Under the pieces are notes generated by a model. It made no database searches. It worked only from the letters and a program-made list of their open reading frames with translations, and had not been told where the DNA came from. The translations under genes were made by a program, and so were the position numbers. Shown here one piece after another: positions 1 to 8,213 of a stretch of 64,000 nucleotides of DNA (the first letter of the stretch is position 1; the number at the start of each line of letters is the position of its first letter). The DNA is taken from NCBI RefSeq assembly GCF_003958645.1, contig NZ_RXLO01000007.1:248001-312000 (forward strand), read 5' to 3'. Source of the DNA: Chitinophaga rhizosphaerae (lineage in GTDB: Bacteria > Bacteroidota > Bacteroidia > Chitinophagales > Chitinophagaceae).

Positions 1-350
1 TAGAAGTGATAGACGGCAAGATCGTGTACGAAGACGGCGACAAAAAAGTGGAACTCGGCCCTCAAACGCCCGTATCCATGAACTTCTGGGGCTTCGCTCC
101 TTCCGTGTTCGAAGTGAGCGAGAAACTCTTCAGCCAGTTCCTCGAACAGAACCTTTCCAACCCGAAATCCGAATTCTTCATCCCGATCGTGATTGATTCC
201 TACATCGCATCCGGCACCGGTTCCGTGAAAGTGATCCCCACCAGCTCGCAATGGTTCGGCGTTACCTATAAAGAAGACGCTCCGGGCGTGCAGGCTTCCC
301 TGTCCGCACTCGTGAACGGCGGAGAATATCCCGACAATCTCTGGAAATAA
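1..350 (+). CDS. Sugar-phosphate nucleotidyltransferase, C-terminal part
   Basis: The reading frame is open to the left edge (Glu codon just before the first possible GTG), so this is the 3' end of a longer gene. The visible roughly 115 residues contain PVSMNFWGFAPSVFE and end in a segment with FFIPIVID, SSQWFGVTY and EYPDNLWK, which I recognise from the C-terminal part of cytoplasmic nucleotidyltransferases of Bacteroidota. The family transfers a nucleoside monophosphate to a sugar 1-phosphate. The stop lies 5 bp before the NahK-like kinase, so the two are probably one transcript making a nucleotide sugar in two steps. Substrate and nucleotide cannot be read from this fragment. Confidence 0.7.
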   Translation, partial: EVIDGKIVYEDGDKKVELGPQTPVSMNFWGFAPSVFEVSEKLFSQFLEQNLSNPKSEFFIPIVIDSYIASGTGSVKVIPTSSQWFGVTYKEDAPGVQASLSALVNGGEYPDNLWK

Positions 351-355
351 GCATA

Positions 356-1423
356 ATGGTACATACCGACATTCTCAGCGCATTCGGGCTCCAGCCCGCC
401 GACTACAGCATACAGAAATTCGGGAGCGGTCACATCAACAACACGTTTTTGCTGACAGGGCCCGAAGACAAGCGTTATATCCTCCAGCGGATCAATACCT
501 ATGTATTCCGCGAGCCTGATGTAATTGCCCGCAACCTCAAGCTGGCAGGCGATTATCTCGACAAGCACCACCCGGAATACCTCTTCATCAAGGCCATTCC
601 CACCACGGCGGGCGCCGAGATGTACCAGCACGGGGACGAATTCTGGCGGATGATCCCCTTCATCCCCAATTCCACGTCGGTAGACCAGGCAGACAATACC
701 CGGCAGGCTTTCGAAGCAGCGAAACAGTTCGGCCTCATGGCCCGGATGTTCCACGGCATCGACCTGCACGATTTCAGGGCGTCTATCCCCAACTTCCATA
801 ACCTGACCCTGCGCTATTCCGCCTTCCAGGACGCGATCCGCACGGCTAAGGAAGACCGGAAGCAGTTCGCCGACAGCCTGGTGGAGCAGTTCCTGCAATA
901 CAGCGACATCGCCGTAACGTTCGAATCGCTCAAGACCAACCCCGAGTTTACCGACCGCCTCATGCATCACGACACCAAGATCAACAACGTGCTGCTCCGC
1001 AAGGAAACTTTCGAAGGCATCTGCGTGTGCGACCTGGATACGCTCATGCCCGGCAAGGTGATCTCCGACCTGGGCGATATGGTCCGCACCTATGTGTGCC
1101 CCGTATCCGAAGAGGAGCGCGATTTCAGCCAGATCACGGTGCGGGATGAATATTATGAAGCCCTCATGAAAGGGTACCTCTCCGAAGTGGGCAGTACCCT
1201 CACCGATACGGAAAAGCAACACCTTTTCTACGCCGGCAAGTTCATGATCTACATGCAGGGCATCCGTTTCCTGACCGATTACCTCAACGGCGACGTTTAC
1301 TACCCGATCAAGTACCCGGAGCACAACTACAACCGTGCGAAGAACCAGCTGACGCTGTTGCAGGCGCTCATCGCCAAGGAACCGCAGCTGCAGGAAATCA
1401 TCGACAAATGCCTCGCGTCCTGA
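356..1423 (+). CDS. NahK-like sugar kinase, aminoglycoside phosphotransferase fold
   Basis: 355 residues with the APH/choline-kinase fold. The catalytic loop is HHDTKINN (Asp206, Asn211) and the metal-binding segment is CDLDTLMPG (Asp226, Asp228). The same HxDTKxNN and DLDTxMPG pattern occurs in N-acetylhexosamine 1-kinase NahK, so anomeric phosphorylation of a hexose or N-acetylhexosamine is the best guess. The nucleotide-binding stretch FGSGHINNTF is near residue 22. The gene starts 5 bp after the nucleotidyltransferase and ends just before a strong terminator, so it closes that operon. A salvage pathway (sugar to sugar 1-phosphate to NDP-sugar) is inferred from the pairing; another APH-type substrate is possible. 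Confidence 0.75.
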   Translation: MVHTDILSAFGLQPADYSIQKFGSGHINNTFLLTGPEDKRYILQRINTYVFREPDVIARNLKLAGDYLDKHHPEYLFIKAIPTTAGAEMYQHGDEFWRMIPFIPNSTSVDQADNTRQAFEAAKQFGLMARMFHGIDLHDFRASIPNFHNLTLRYSAFQDAIRTAKEDRKQFADSLVEQFLQYSDIAVTFESLKTNPEFTDRLMHHDTKINNVLLRKETFEGICVCDLDTLMPGKVISDLGDMVRTYVCPVSEEERDFSQITVRDEYYEALMKGYLSEVGSTLTDTEKQHLFYAGKFMIYMQGIRFLTDYLNGDVYYPIKYPEHNYNRAKNQLTLLQALIAKEPQLQEIIDKCLAS

Positions 1424-1444
1424 CGGGAACGATAATATCTTGCG

Positions 1445-1472
1445 AAAAGCCTCCCTGACCGGGAGGCTTTTT
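1445..1472 (+). terminator. Rho-independent terminator after the kinase gene
   Basis: AAAAGCCTCCC and GGGAGGCTTTT form a perfect stem around a 5-nt loop, followed by more T residues, about 20 bp after the kinase stop. It separates this operon from the ilv leader. Confidence 0.85.
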
Positions 1473-1595
1473 CGTTTAGACAGTATGCTGGTATATAGCA
1501 GTATTTTTGAAATTCGTTTAAAAACACCGATAGTTTTTTCGATTTTGTTAAAAAATGGAACCGGGATTGATATTTCTCAAAATCTTGGTCACTGT

Positions 1596-1627
1596 GTTGT
1601 TTTTTATTATGATCACTTATACATTTG
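1596..1627 (+). promoter_or_regulatory. Bacteroidota-type promoter of the ilv leader and operon
   Basis: GTTG at 1596-1599 and TACATTTG at 1620-1627 are separated by 20 bp. This matches the Bacteroidota vegetative consensus TTTG-N19/21-TAnnTTTG, with one mismatch in the upstream element. Transcription should start near 1633, about 25 nt before the leader ATG at 1657. The longer in-frame ORF that begins at 1555 therefore starts upstream of the likely transcript. Confidence 0.65.
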
Positions 1628-1656
1628 TGTTGATAATAAAAATCACAAGCACCTCC

Positions 1657-1773
1657 ATGTGGGTAAACAAAGACAATAACGCAGTCAATCACATCGTAGC
1701 TCAGCTCAACTGGGCCATTACGCTCGTCGTGATCGTCGTTGTCATTATTACCCGCCAGCCAATTGGAGGATAG
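1657..1773 (+). CDS. ilv operon leader peptide, Ile/Leu/Val-rich
   Basis: A 38-codon ORF between the promoter and the terminator preceding ilvE. Residues 21-31 read ITLVVIVVVII (codons 1717-1749), a nearly uninterrupted block of branched-chain residues like that in the enteric ilv leader peptides. The peptide then ends in TRQPIGG and a TAG. The last codons (1764-1770, TGGAGGA) can pair with TCCTCCA at 1811-1817 inside the following terminator. The likely function is cis regulation, not the peptide itself. A 72-residue frame starting at 1555 could instead encode a small two-helix membrane protein, but the promoter position argues for the short form. Confidence 0.75.
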   Translation: MWVNKDNNAVNHIVAQLNWAITLVVIVVVIITRQPIGG

Positions 1774-1836
1774 ATAAGCGTGTATAATCATAACGAATAA
1801 TAAAACGCCTTCCTCCACCAGGAAGGCTTTTTTTTT
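1764..1836 (+). promoter_or_regulatory. ilv attenuator: antiterminator/terminator pair
   Basis: The terminator is GCCTTCCT (1807-1814), a CCACC loop and AGGAAGGC (1820-1827) followed by nine T. The alternative pairing is TGGAGGA (1764-1770) with TCCTCCA (1811-1817), which uses part of the terminator left arm, so both cannot form at once. TGGAGGA touches the leader stop codon: a ribosome that finishes the peptide would mask it and allow termination, while one stalled on the Ile/Leu/Val codons would leave it free. ilvE starts 22 nt after the T-run. The base pairing is visible; the mechanism is inferred from enteric attenuators. Confidence 0.7.
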
Positions 1837-1857
1837 GGGTACGCAAATTCCAATATT

Positions 1858-2760
1858 ATGTATAGCTATTACAACGAAAACACGATTCTTTATTACAACG
1901 GTGAGTTTCTGAAAGCCACCGAGGCCAAAATCGATCTGTACGGCCAGTCGCTGCACTATGGTTACGCAGTGTTCGAAGGCATCCGCGCTTATAAAACCGA
2001 AAGCGGGGAAGTGAAGATCTTTAAAGCGAAAGAGCACTTCGACCGTTTCAAGCGCTCCTGCGAACTGATCCACATGCCGTATGAATTCAATAACGAGGAA
2101 CTGATCGCAGCATGCTACAAAGTATTGGAACTGAACAACATGACTGAAGCGTACATCCGCCCGCTGGCCATTTGTCCGCCCAACATGACGCTGAAAGCGG
2201 CGGAAGAGACCCACGTGCTGATCTGCGCATGGGAGTGGGGTGCGTACCTGGGCGAGAAGCTCCTCCGCGTGATGCTTTCTTCCTACCAGCGCCCGAACCC
2301 GAAAGCGTTCAAGATCGAGTCCAAATCCGCCGGTTTGTACGTGAACTCCATCCTGGCTTCCCAGGAAGCGAAATCGAAAGGGTTCGACGAAGCCTTGCTG
2401 CTGGACATCGAAGGTTTTGTGGCGGAAGGCCCCGGCGCCAACCTGTTCTATGAAAAAGACGGTACTATCTATACGCCCGCACCGGGCAACATCCTGCCGG
2501 GCATCACCCGTGCCACCGTGATCGAGATCTGCCATGAGCTGGGCATTCCCCTGGTGGAAAAACAGATCACCGTGGCCGAGCTGGAACAGGCAGACGCCGT
2601 GTTCTACTGCGGTACAGCCGCCGAAGTGGTGGGCTGGGACAGCTTCAACAACAAAGGATTCGCCAAACCCTGGGCCCAATCCCTCGGAAAAGTCATCCAG
2701 CAGGCCTACAAAGCCAAAGTGCTGGAGAAAGAATTCGACAGAGCGGCTATTCCCGCCTGA
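1858..2760 (+). CDS. ilvE: Branched-chain amino acid aminotransferase
   Basis: 300 residues of fold-type IV PLP aminotransferase. It moves the amino group between glutamate and the 2-oxo acids of Val, Leu and Ile, the last step of their synthesis. Visible family segments are YGQSLHYGYAVFEGIRAY near residue 28, the PLP lysine in KSAGLY (Lys156 by alignment with the E. coli enzyme) and GFVAEGPGANLF near 186. Length is normal. It is the first structural gene after the attenuator and is separated from ilvD by about 260 bp that hold a palindrome and possible second promoter. Confidence 0.93.
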   Translation: MYSYYNENTILYYNGEFLKATEAKIDLYGQSLHYGYAVFEGIRAYKTESGEVKIFKAKEHFDRFKRSCELIHMPYEFNNEELIAACYKVLELNNMTEAYIRPLAICPPNMTLKAAEETHVLICAWEWGAYLGEKLLRVMLSSYQRPNPKAFKIESKSAGLYVNSILASQEAKSKGFDEALLLDIEGFVAEGPGANLFYEKDGTIYTPAPGNILPGITRATVIEICHELGIPLVEKQITVAELEQADAVFYCGTAAEVVGWDSFNNKGFAKPWAQSLGKVIQQAYKAKVLEKEFDRAAIPA

Positions 2761-2774
2761 TAATGAAGGAGATA

Positions 2775-2806
2775 CCCCCTGCCTTCGGGGCCCCGAAGGC
2801 AGGGGG
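2775..2806. repeat. Perfect 32-bp palindrome downstream of ilvE
   Basis: Two 16-bp arms, CCCCCTGCCTTCGGGG (2775-2790) and its exact reverse complement (2791-2806), abut with no spacer, 14 bp after the ilvE stop. As RNA it would fold into a very stable hairpin. No T-run follows, so it is not a standard intrinsic terminator; it may protect the 3' end of the ilvE message or be a repeated palindromic element. Confidence 0.7.
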
Positions 2807-2822
2807 GACCTTCCCCCTCTTC

Positions 2823-2862
2823 AAAAAGCATATACGGCCGTTGAATGGCGTAAACGCTTTTT
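2823..2862 (+). terminator. Weak terminator-like hairpin in the ilvE-ilvD spacer
   Basis: AAAAAGC (2823-2829) and GCTTTTT (2856-2862) are complementary around a 26-nt loop, ending in a short T-run. The long loop makes it weak. It could reduce read-through from ilvE into ilvD. Confidence 0.3.
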
Positions 2863-2907
2863 CCTCCAACCCTCACCCATAGCGGTTTTTGGCTCTCAGT
2901 GCCACCT

Positions 2908-2941
2908 TTTGAAGACCGGGAGCGGCCAAATTATAGGTTTG
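2908..2941 (+). promoter_or_regulatory. Possible internal promoter before ilvD
   Basis: TTTG at 2908-2911 and TAGGTTTG at 2934-2941, with a 22-bp spacer, one base longer than usual. It would start a transcript about 75 nt before ilvD. The rest of 2863-3023 shows no ORF or other feature that I recognise. Confidence 0.45.
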
Positions 2942-3023
2942 AATTTCACGCCCACCGGAAATAACTTGTACGATAATTCGATTTTAAGACAGCCGACAAC
3001 GGTATTTAACCGATAATCTGATC

Positions 3024-4703
3024 ATGGAGTTAAACAAATACAGCAAAACGATTACGCAAGACCCGACGCAGCCCGCCGCACAGGCAATGCTGTACGGGAT
3101 CGGACTGACGGAAGGTGACCTGAAAAAGGCACAGGTGGGCATTGTGAGCATGGGATACGACGGCAATACCTGTAACATGCACCTGAACGACCTGGCCAAA
3201 AAAGTGAAAGAAGGCGTATGGGCCAACGATCTCGTAGGCCTGATGTTCCACACCATCGGCGTGAGCGACGGGATTAGCAACGGTACCGACGGTATGCGTT
3301 TCTCCCTCGTGAGCCGCGATGTGATTGCTGATTCCATTGAAACCGTTTGCGGCGCACAATATTACGACGGCCTCATCACCGTGCCCGGCTGCGATAAGAA
3401 CATGCCCGGATCGCTGATGGCCATGGGGCGCCTCAACCGCCCGTCCATCATGGTATACGGCGGCTCCATCGCCCCCGGCAAATGGAGAGGGCAAGACCTC
3501 AACATCATTTCCGCCTTCGAAGCCCTCGGGCAGAAACTGGCGGGCAACCTCGAAGAAGACGATTTCAAGGAAATCATTCAACATAGCTGCCCCGGCGCCG
3601 GCGCCTGCGGCGGCATGTACACGGCCAATACCATGAGCTCCGCCATCGAAGCCATGGGTATGAGCCTTCCGTACAGCTCCTCCAACCCCGCCACCAGCAA
3701 GGAAAAACAGGAAGAATGCCTCGCCGCCGGCAAGGCCATCCGCCTGCTGCTGGAAAAAGACATCAAGCCTTCCGACATCATGACCTTCGAAGCGTTCCAG
3801 AACGCCATCGTAGTGATCATGGCGCTCGGCGGTTCCACCAACGCCGTGCTTCACCTCATCGCCATCGCCAGGTCGGTAGGCGTGGACCTCACGATGGACC
3901 ACTTCCAGGAACTGAGCGACAGAACGCCGCTCATCGCTGACCTCAAGCCCAGCGGCCGTTACATGATGCAGGACCTGCACGAGATCGGCGGTGTTCCCCT
4001 GGTAATGAAGTATCTGTTGAAAAAAGGAATGCTCCACGGCAATTGCCTTACCGTAACCGGTAAGACCATCGCGGAGAACCTGGAATCGGTACCCGATATC
4101 GAATTCGGGCAGCAACCCATCATCGTTCCGCTCGAAAAACCCCTCAAGGCCAGTGGCCACATCCAGATCCTGTACGGCAACCTCGCCGAACTGGGCTCCG
4201 TGGCCAAGATCACCGGCAAGGAAGGGGAAGCCTTCACCGGGCCCGCCCGTGTATTCGACGGTGAATTCGAACTGATCGCAGGGATACAGAACGGTCGCGT
4301 GAAACCCGGCGACGTCGTCGTTATCCGCTACGTAGGCCCCAAAGGCGGACCCGGCATGCCGGAGATGCTCAAGCCTACCAGTGCGATCATGGGCGCTGGC
4401 CTGGGCAAGAGCGTTGCGCTCATTACCGACGGCCGTTTCTCCGGCGGTACCCACGGTTTCGTGGTTGGGCACATTTGTCCCGAAGCCTATGACGGCGGCA
4501 CCATCGCGCTGGTGAACGACGATGACATCATCGAGATCGATGCGGTGAACAATGTGATTAAAGTGAACGTGTCGGACGAAGAGCTGGCAAAACGCAAGGC
4601 GGCCTGGAAACAACCGCCGCTCAAAGCAACGAAAGGAATCTTATTTAAATACGCTAAACAAGTTAAAAATGCAACAGAAGGATGTGTTACCGATGAAGCG
4701 TGA
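3024..4703 (+). CDS. ilvD: Dihydroxy-acid dehydratase
   Basis: 559 residues, the usual length for IlvD/Edd-type dehydratases. It dehydrates 2,3-dihydroxy-isovalerate and 2,3-dihydroxy-3-methylvalerate, the third common step of Val and Ile synthesis. The Fe-S ligand cysteines are visible at Cys50 (YDGNTCNMH), Cys123 (GCDKNMPGS) and Cys195 ([11 protein letters not shown]), and the conserved [10 protein letters not shown] lies near residue 473. The 3' end overlaps the start of ilvB, so the two are probably translationally coupled. Confidence 0.95.
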   Translation: MELNKYSKTITQDPTQPAAQAMLYGIGLTEGDLKKAQVGIVSMGYDGNTCNMHLNDLAKKVKEGVWANDLVGLMFHTIGVSDGISNGTDGMRFSLVSRDVIADSIETVCGAQYYDGLITVPGCDKNMPGSLMAMGRLNRPSIMVYGGSIAPGKWRGQDLNIISAFEALGQKLAGNLEEDDFKEIIQHSCPGAGACGGMYTANTMSSAIEAMGMSLPYSSSNPATSKEKQEECLAAGKAIRLLLEKDIKPSDIMTFEAFQNAIVVIMALGGSTNAVLHLIAIARSVGVDLTMDHFQELSDRTPLIADLKPSGRYMMQDLHEIGGVPLVMKYLLKKGMLHGNCLTVTGKTIAENLESVPDIEFGQQPIIVPLEKPLKASGHIQILYGNLAELGSVAKITGKEGEAFTGPARVFDGEFELIAGIQNGRVKPGDVVVIRYVGPKGGPGMPEMLKPTSAIMGAGLGKSVALITDGRFSGGTHGFVVGHICPEAYDGGTIALVNDDDIIEIDAVNNVIKVNVSDEELAKRKAAWKQPPLKATKGILFKYAKQVKNATEGCVTDEA

Positions 4704-6417
4704 AGACGCTGACAATCGGGCCACTACGCCCCAGATCATCACTGGCGCGGAAGCCGTGATACGGTCGCTGATTGCCGAAGGCGTGGACACCATTTTCGGT
4801 TACCCCGGGGGCGCTATCATGCCCATCTATGACGCCCTGTATGATTTCCAGGATAAAGTGCACCACATACTCGTCCGCCACGAACAGGGCGCCACGCATG
4901 CCGCACAGGGGTATACCCGCGCCGGCGGCAAAACAGGCGTAGTGTTCGCCACTTCCGGCCCCGGCGCCACCAACCTGGTGACCGGCCTGGCAGACGCTTA
5001 CATGGACTCCACCCCCATGGTCTGCATCACCGGCCAGGTAGCCGCCGTGCTCCTCGGCACCGACGCTTTCCAGGAAACCGACGTGATCGGCATCACCACG
5101 CCCATCACCAAATGGAATATCCAGGTGACCCGTCCGGAAGACATTCCGGGCGCCATCGCCAAAGCTTTTTATGTGGCGAAGAGCGGCCGCCCCGGCCCGG
5201 TACTGGTAGACATTACCAAGAACGCACAGGTGAGCAAGCTCGACTTCCAATACAAAGCCTGCGATTACATCCGCAGCTATAAACCCGTTCCCACGCTCGA
5301 TATCGAGGCCGTTCAAAAGGCCGCAGAGCTGATCAACGGGGCGAAGAAGCCTTACATCCTGGCAGGCCATGGCATCCTGATCTCCGGTGCGGAGCAGGAG
5401 CTGGTACAATTGTCGGAAAAGGCGCAGATCCCCGTGGGATCTACGCTGCTGGGGCTGTCTGCCATGTCTACCGCTCACCCCAATTATGTGGGGATGCTGG
5501 GCATGCACGGCAACTACGGGCCGAACATCAACACCAACGAAGCCGACGTGATCATCGCGATCGGTATGCGGTTCGACGACCGCGTGACCGGCGAGGTGGC
5601 GAGCTATGCGCGCCAGGCGAAGATCATCCACATCGAAATCGATAAAGCGGAGATCAACAAGATCGTAAACGCCGACGTGGCGGTGCATGCAGACGCGAAG
5701 GAAGCCCTCACCGCCCTGCTTCCCCTCATCAACAAGGCCGAACATGCAGCATGGCTGGAAACCTTCCGCGCGGCAGACCGTACCGAAGAGGAGAAAGTAA
5801 CGCGCGCCGAGCTGTACCCCACCGAAGGCCAGCTGAAAATGGCCGAAGTGGTACGCCTCATCTCCGAACAGACCGAAGGGAAGGCCATCCTCGTTACCGA
5901 CGTAGGCCAGCACCAGATGATCGCCAGCAGGTATTACCGTTTCAAGGACCCGAACACCAACATCACCAGCGGCGGTATGGGCACGATGGGCTTTTCGCTG
6001 CCCGCGGCCATGGGTGCCAAAGTCGGCGCTCCCGATAAAACGGTAGTGGCGGTGATCGGCGACGGCTGCTTCCAGATGACGCTCCAGGAGCTGGGGACCA
6101 TCTACCAGACGCAGATCGGCGTGAAGATCGTCATCCTCAACAACAACTTCCTCGGCATGGTACGGCAATGGCAACAGCTGTTCTTCGACAAGCGTTACTC
6201 ATCCACCGAAATGATCAACCCCGACTTCGTACAAATCGCGAAAGGGTTCTACGTTCCCGGCAGGAAAGTGACCGAGCGCAGCGAGATCGCCGGCGCCGTA
6301 AAGGAAATGCTCGACACACCCGGCGCCTATCTGCTGGAAGTGGTGGTGGAGCAGGAAGATAACGTATTCCCGATGGTGCCCGCAGGCGCACCGATCTCCA
6401 ACATCCGCCTCGAGTAG
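4669..6417 (+). CDS. ilvB: Acetolactate synthase, large catalytic subunit
   Basis: 582 residues of a ThDP-dependent enzyme that condenses pyruvate with pyruvate or 2-oxobutyrate. Visible are [15 protein letters not shown], the ThDP-activating Glu in [13 protein letters not shown] (Glu72 with this start), the FAD-region motif [10 protein letters not shown] and the ThDP/Mg motif [11 protein letters not shown] to [13 protein letters not shown]. The frame overlaps ilvD by 35 bp if ATG 4669 is used; ATG 4693 is an in-frame alternative leaving 11 bp of overlap. It works with the regulatory subunit just downstream. Confidence 0.95.
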   Translation: MQQKDVLPMKREDADNRATTPQIITGAEAVIRSLIAEGVDTIFGYPGGAIMPIYDALYDFQDKVHHILVRHEQGATHAAQGYTRAGGKTGVVFATSGPGATNLVTGLADAYMDSTPMVCITGQVAAVLLGTDAFQETDVIGITTPITKWNIQVTRPEDIPGAIAKAFYVAKSGRPGPVLVDITKNAQVSKLDFQYKACDYIRSYKPVPTLDIEAVQKAAELINGAKKPYILAGHGILISGAEQELVQLSEKAQIPVGSTLLGLSAMSTAHPNYVGMLGMHGNYGPNINTNEADVIIAIGMRFDDRVTGEVASYARQAKIIHIEIDKAEINKIVNADVAVHADAKEALTALLPLINKAEHAAWLETFRAADRTEEEKVTRAELYPTEGQLKMAEVVRLISEQTEGKAILVTDVGQHQMIASRYYRFKDPNTNITSGGMGTMGFSLPAAMGAKVGAPDKTVVAVIGDGCFQMTLQELGTIYQTQIGVKIVILNNNFLGMVRQWQQLFFDKRYSSTEMINPDFVQIAKGFYVPGRKVTERSEIAGAVKEMLDTPGAYLLEVVVEQEDNVFPMVPAGAPISNIRLE

Positions 6418-6442
6418 TTCATAACCATTAACAGGACCAACA

Positions 6443-6985
6443 ATGCATAAAGAATATACCGTTACGGTGTATACGGAAGACCGGATCGGGATCACCAACC
6501 GCATCACCGTGATCTTCACCCGCCGTGGCATCAACATCACCAGCCTTACCACCGCCGAAACGGAGGTGCCGGGCGTATATAAATTCGTGATCACCGTACT
6601 CAGCAACCGCGAGCTGCTGGAGAAAGTGGTAGGCCAGATCGAGCGGCTGATCGAAATCCACCGCGCGTTCGTACATGAAGAAGACGAAGTGGTATACCAG
6701 GAACTGGCGCTCTACAAAATCTCCACCAAGGCGCTCCACAACGGCGACATCGAAAAGATCATCCGCGACAACAACGCCCGCATCCTCACCATCACGCCCG
6801 ATTATTTCGTGCTGGAGAAAACGGGACATGCGCAGGAACTGATCGGCATGCTGCAAAAGCTGGAGCCATACGGCCTCATCGAGTATACAAAAAGCGGAAG
6901 GGTGGCCATCGTGAAATGGAGCCGCCGATTCCACGAACACCTGAAGGACCTCAGCCTGCAAGAGGCAGACAACCTGAAGGACTAA
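6443..6985 (+). CDS. ilvN: Acetolactate synthase, small regulatory subunit
   Basis: 180 residues. The N-terminal ACT domain (residues 1-80) starts EYTVTVYTEDRIGITNRIT and continues RRGINITSLTTAETE, the typical valine-binding fold. The C-terminal part (about 85-165) matches the ALS_ss_C extension that activates the catalytic subunit. It lies 25 bp after ilvB in the same operon. It confers feedback inhibition by valine in known family members; ilvH is an equally acceptable symbol. Confidence 0.92.
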   Translation: MHKEYTVTVYTEDRIGITNRITVIFTRRGINITSLTTAETEVPGVYKFVITVLSNRELLEKVVGQIERLIEIHRAFVHEEDEVVYQELALYKISTKALHNGDIEKIIRDNNARILTITPDYFVLEKTGHAQELIGMLQKLEPYGLIEYTKSGRVAIVKWSRRFHEHLKDLSLQEADNLKD

Positions 6986-7033
6986 CTTATCAGTAACAAA
7001 AACACAAAAACTTTTAAACAACACTATCACAAC

Positions 7034-8077
7034 ATGGCAACCATCAATTTTGGCGGGGTTCTGGAAGACGTAGTAACCAGAGAAGAATTCCCCATGGAAA
7101 AGGCAAGAGAAGTGCTGAAGAACGAAACGATCGCGATCATCGGTTACGGCGTACAGGGCCCCGGCCAGGCGCTCAACCTGAAAGACAATGGTTTTAACGT
7201 GATCATCGGTCAGCGCAAGAATTCCAAAACCTGGGACAAAGCCGTTGCTGACGGATGGGTACCCGGCGAGACCCTCTTCGAAATCGAAGAAGCCGCCCAG
7301 AAAGGCACCATCATCCAATACCTGCTCAGCGACGCCGGCCAGATCACACTGTGGCCGACCCTGAAGCCGTTCCTCACCAAAGGCAAAGCCCTGTATTTCA
7401 GCCATGGCTTCGGCATCACCTATAAAGAGCAAACCAACATCATTCCCCCGGCAGATGTAGACGTGATCCTGGTAGCCCCCAAAGGCTCCGGCACTTCCCT
7501 CCGCCGCCTGTTCCTCGCAGGCCAGGGCCTGAACTCTTCCTTCGCCATCTTCCAGGATGCCACCGGCAAAGCCCGCGATCGCGTAATTGCCCTCGGTATC
7601 GGCGTTGGTTCCGGCTACCTCTTCGAAACCGACTTCAAAAAAGAAGTGTTCTCCGACCTCACCGGTGAGCGTGGTACCCTCATGGGTTGCATCCAGGGTA
7701 TCTTTGCTGCGCAGTACCAAACCCTCCGCAACAACGGCCACTCTCCCTCCGAAGCGTTCAACGAAACCGTAGAAGAGCTCACCCAATCCCTCATGCCCCT
7801 CGTAGCCGAGAACGGTATGGACTGGATGTACGCCAACTGCTCCACCACCGCACAGCGCGGCGCGCTCGACTGGTGGAAGAAATTCCGCGACGCTACCCAA
7901 CCCGTGTTCGACGAGCTGTACGCTTCCGTTGCCACCGGTAAAGAAGCGCAGCGCTCCATCGACCTTAACAGCCAGGCGGATTACCGCGAGAAGCTGAACA
8001 AGGAGCTCGAAGAGCTGCGCAACAGCGAAATGTGGCAGGCAGGCGCTGCAGTGCGTCAGCTCCGCCCCGGCAAATAA
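7034..8077 (+). CDS. ilvC: Ketol-acid reductoisomerase (NADP+)
   Basis: 347 residues, a class I enzyme. It isomerises and reduces 2-acetolactate and 2-aceto-2-hydroxybutyrate. The N-terminal Rossmann motif GYGVQGPGQALNLKD is near residue 38, followed by GQRKNSKTW in the cofactor specificity loop. Metal and substrate residues of the C-terminal knotted domain appear in ETDFKKEVFSDLTGERG. It is followed by a spacer containing a tiny ORF and a terminator-like hairpin before ilvA. Confidence 0.95.
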   Translation: MATINFGGVLEDVVTREEFPMEKAREVLKNETIAIIGYGVQGPGQALNLKDNGFNVIIGQRKNSKTWDKAVADGWVPGETLFEIEEAAQKGTIIQYLLSDAGQITLWPTLKPFLTKGKALYFSHGFGITYKEQTNIIPPADVDVILVAPKGSGTSLRRLFLAGQGLNSSFAIFQDATGKARDRVIALGIGVGSGYLFETDFKKEVFSDLTGERGTLMGCIQGIFAAQYQTLRNNGHSPSEAFNETVEELTQSLMPLVAENGMDWMYANCSTTAQRGALDWWKKFRDATQPVFDELYASVATGKEAQRSIDLNSQADYREKLNKELEELRNSEMWQAGAAVRQLRPGK

Positions 8078-8099
8078 TAAAGCCACAAAAAAATAGAAT

Positions 8100-8156
8100 A
8101 TGAAAAGTACCAGGATATCGAAAGGAGCCGGCTGCGGCGGCGTATGCTTGATTTGA
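8100..8156 (+). CDS. Putative 18-residue leader peptide between ilvC and ilvA
   Basis: ATG 8100 opens an 18-codon frame, MKSTRISKGAGCGGVCLI, closed by TGA 8154-8156. The last four sense codons are Val-Cys-Leu-Ile, so all three branched-chain residues occur just before the stop. The ORF sits wholly inside a hairpin whose left arm (8102-8111) begins at the start codon, and a small hairpin (TGCTT 8145-8149, AAGCA 8156-8160) contains the stop. The arrangement suggests a regulatory leader for ilvA. It could also be a chance ORF; no homologue can be checked here. Confidence 0.5.
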   Translation: MKSTRISKGAGCGGVCLI

Positions 8157-8197
8157 AGCAGGCCCCTTTTCTTCCCGGTACTTTTCTTTTTTATTTT
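8102..8197 (+). promoter_or_regulatory. Terminator-like long hairpin before ilvA
   Basis: GAAAAGTACC (8102-8111) and GGTACTTTTC (8177-8186) are perfectly complementary across a 65-nt loop, and the right arm runs into a T-rich tract reaching 8197. Inside are further complementary segments (GAAAGG.GCC near 8120 with GGCCCCTTTTC near 8161) and the small TGCTT/AAGCA hairpin. Translation of the 18-codon ORF would melt the outer stem because its start codon abuts the left arm. It may be an attenuator or a partial terminator between ilvC and ilvA. Confidence 0.55.
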
Positions 8198-8213
8198 TTA
8201 ACCAATCATTACA

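Noticed and set aside
1555..1773. 72-residue frame that looks like a two-helix membrane protein
   Set aside because: A good promoter lies inside it at 1596-1627, and the 3' half is an Ile/Leu/Val-rich leader followed by an attenuator. I kept the 38-codon form from 1657.
3030..4613. 527-residue minus-strand frame opposite ilvD, and similar long frames opposite ilvB, aroA and SusC
   Set aside because: All mirror strongly conserved enzymes on the plus strand; their His/Val/Gly/Asp-rich composition is typical of antisense shadows.
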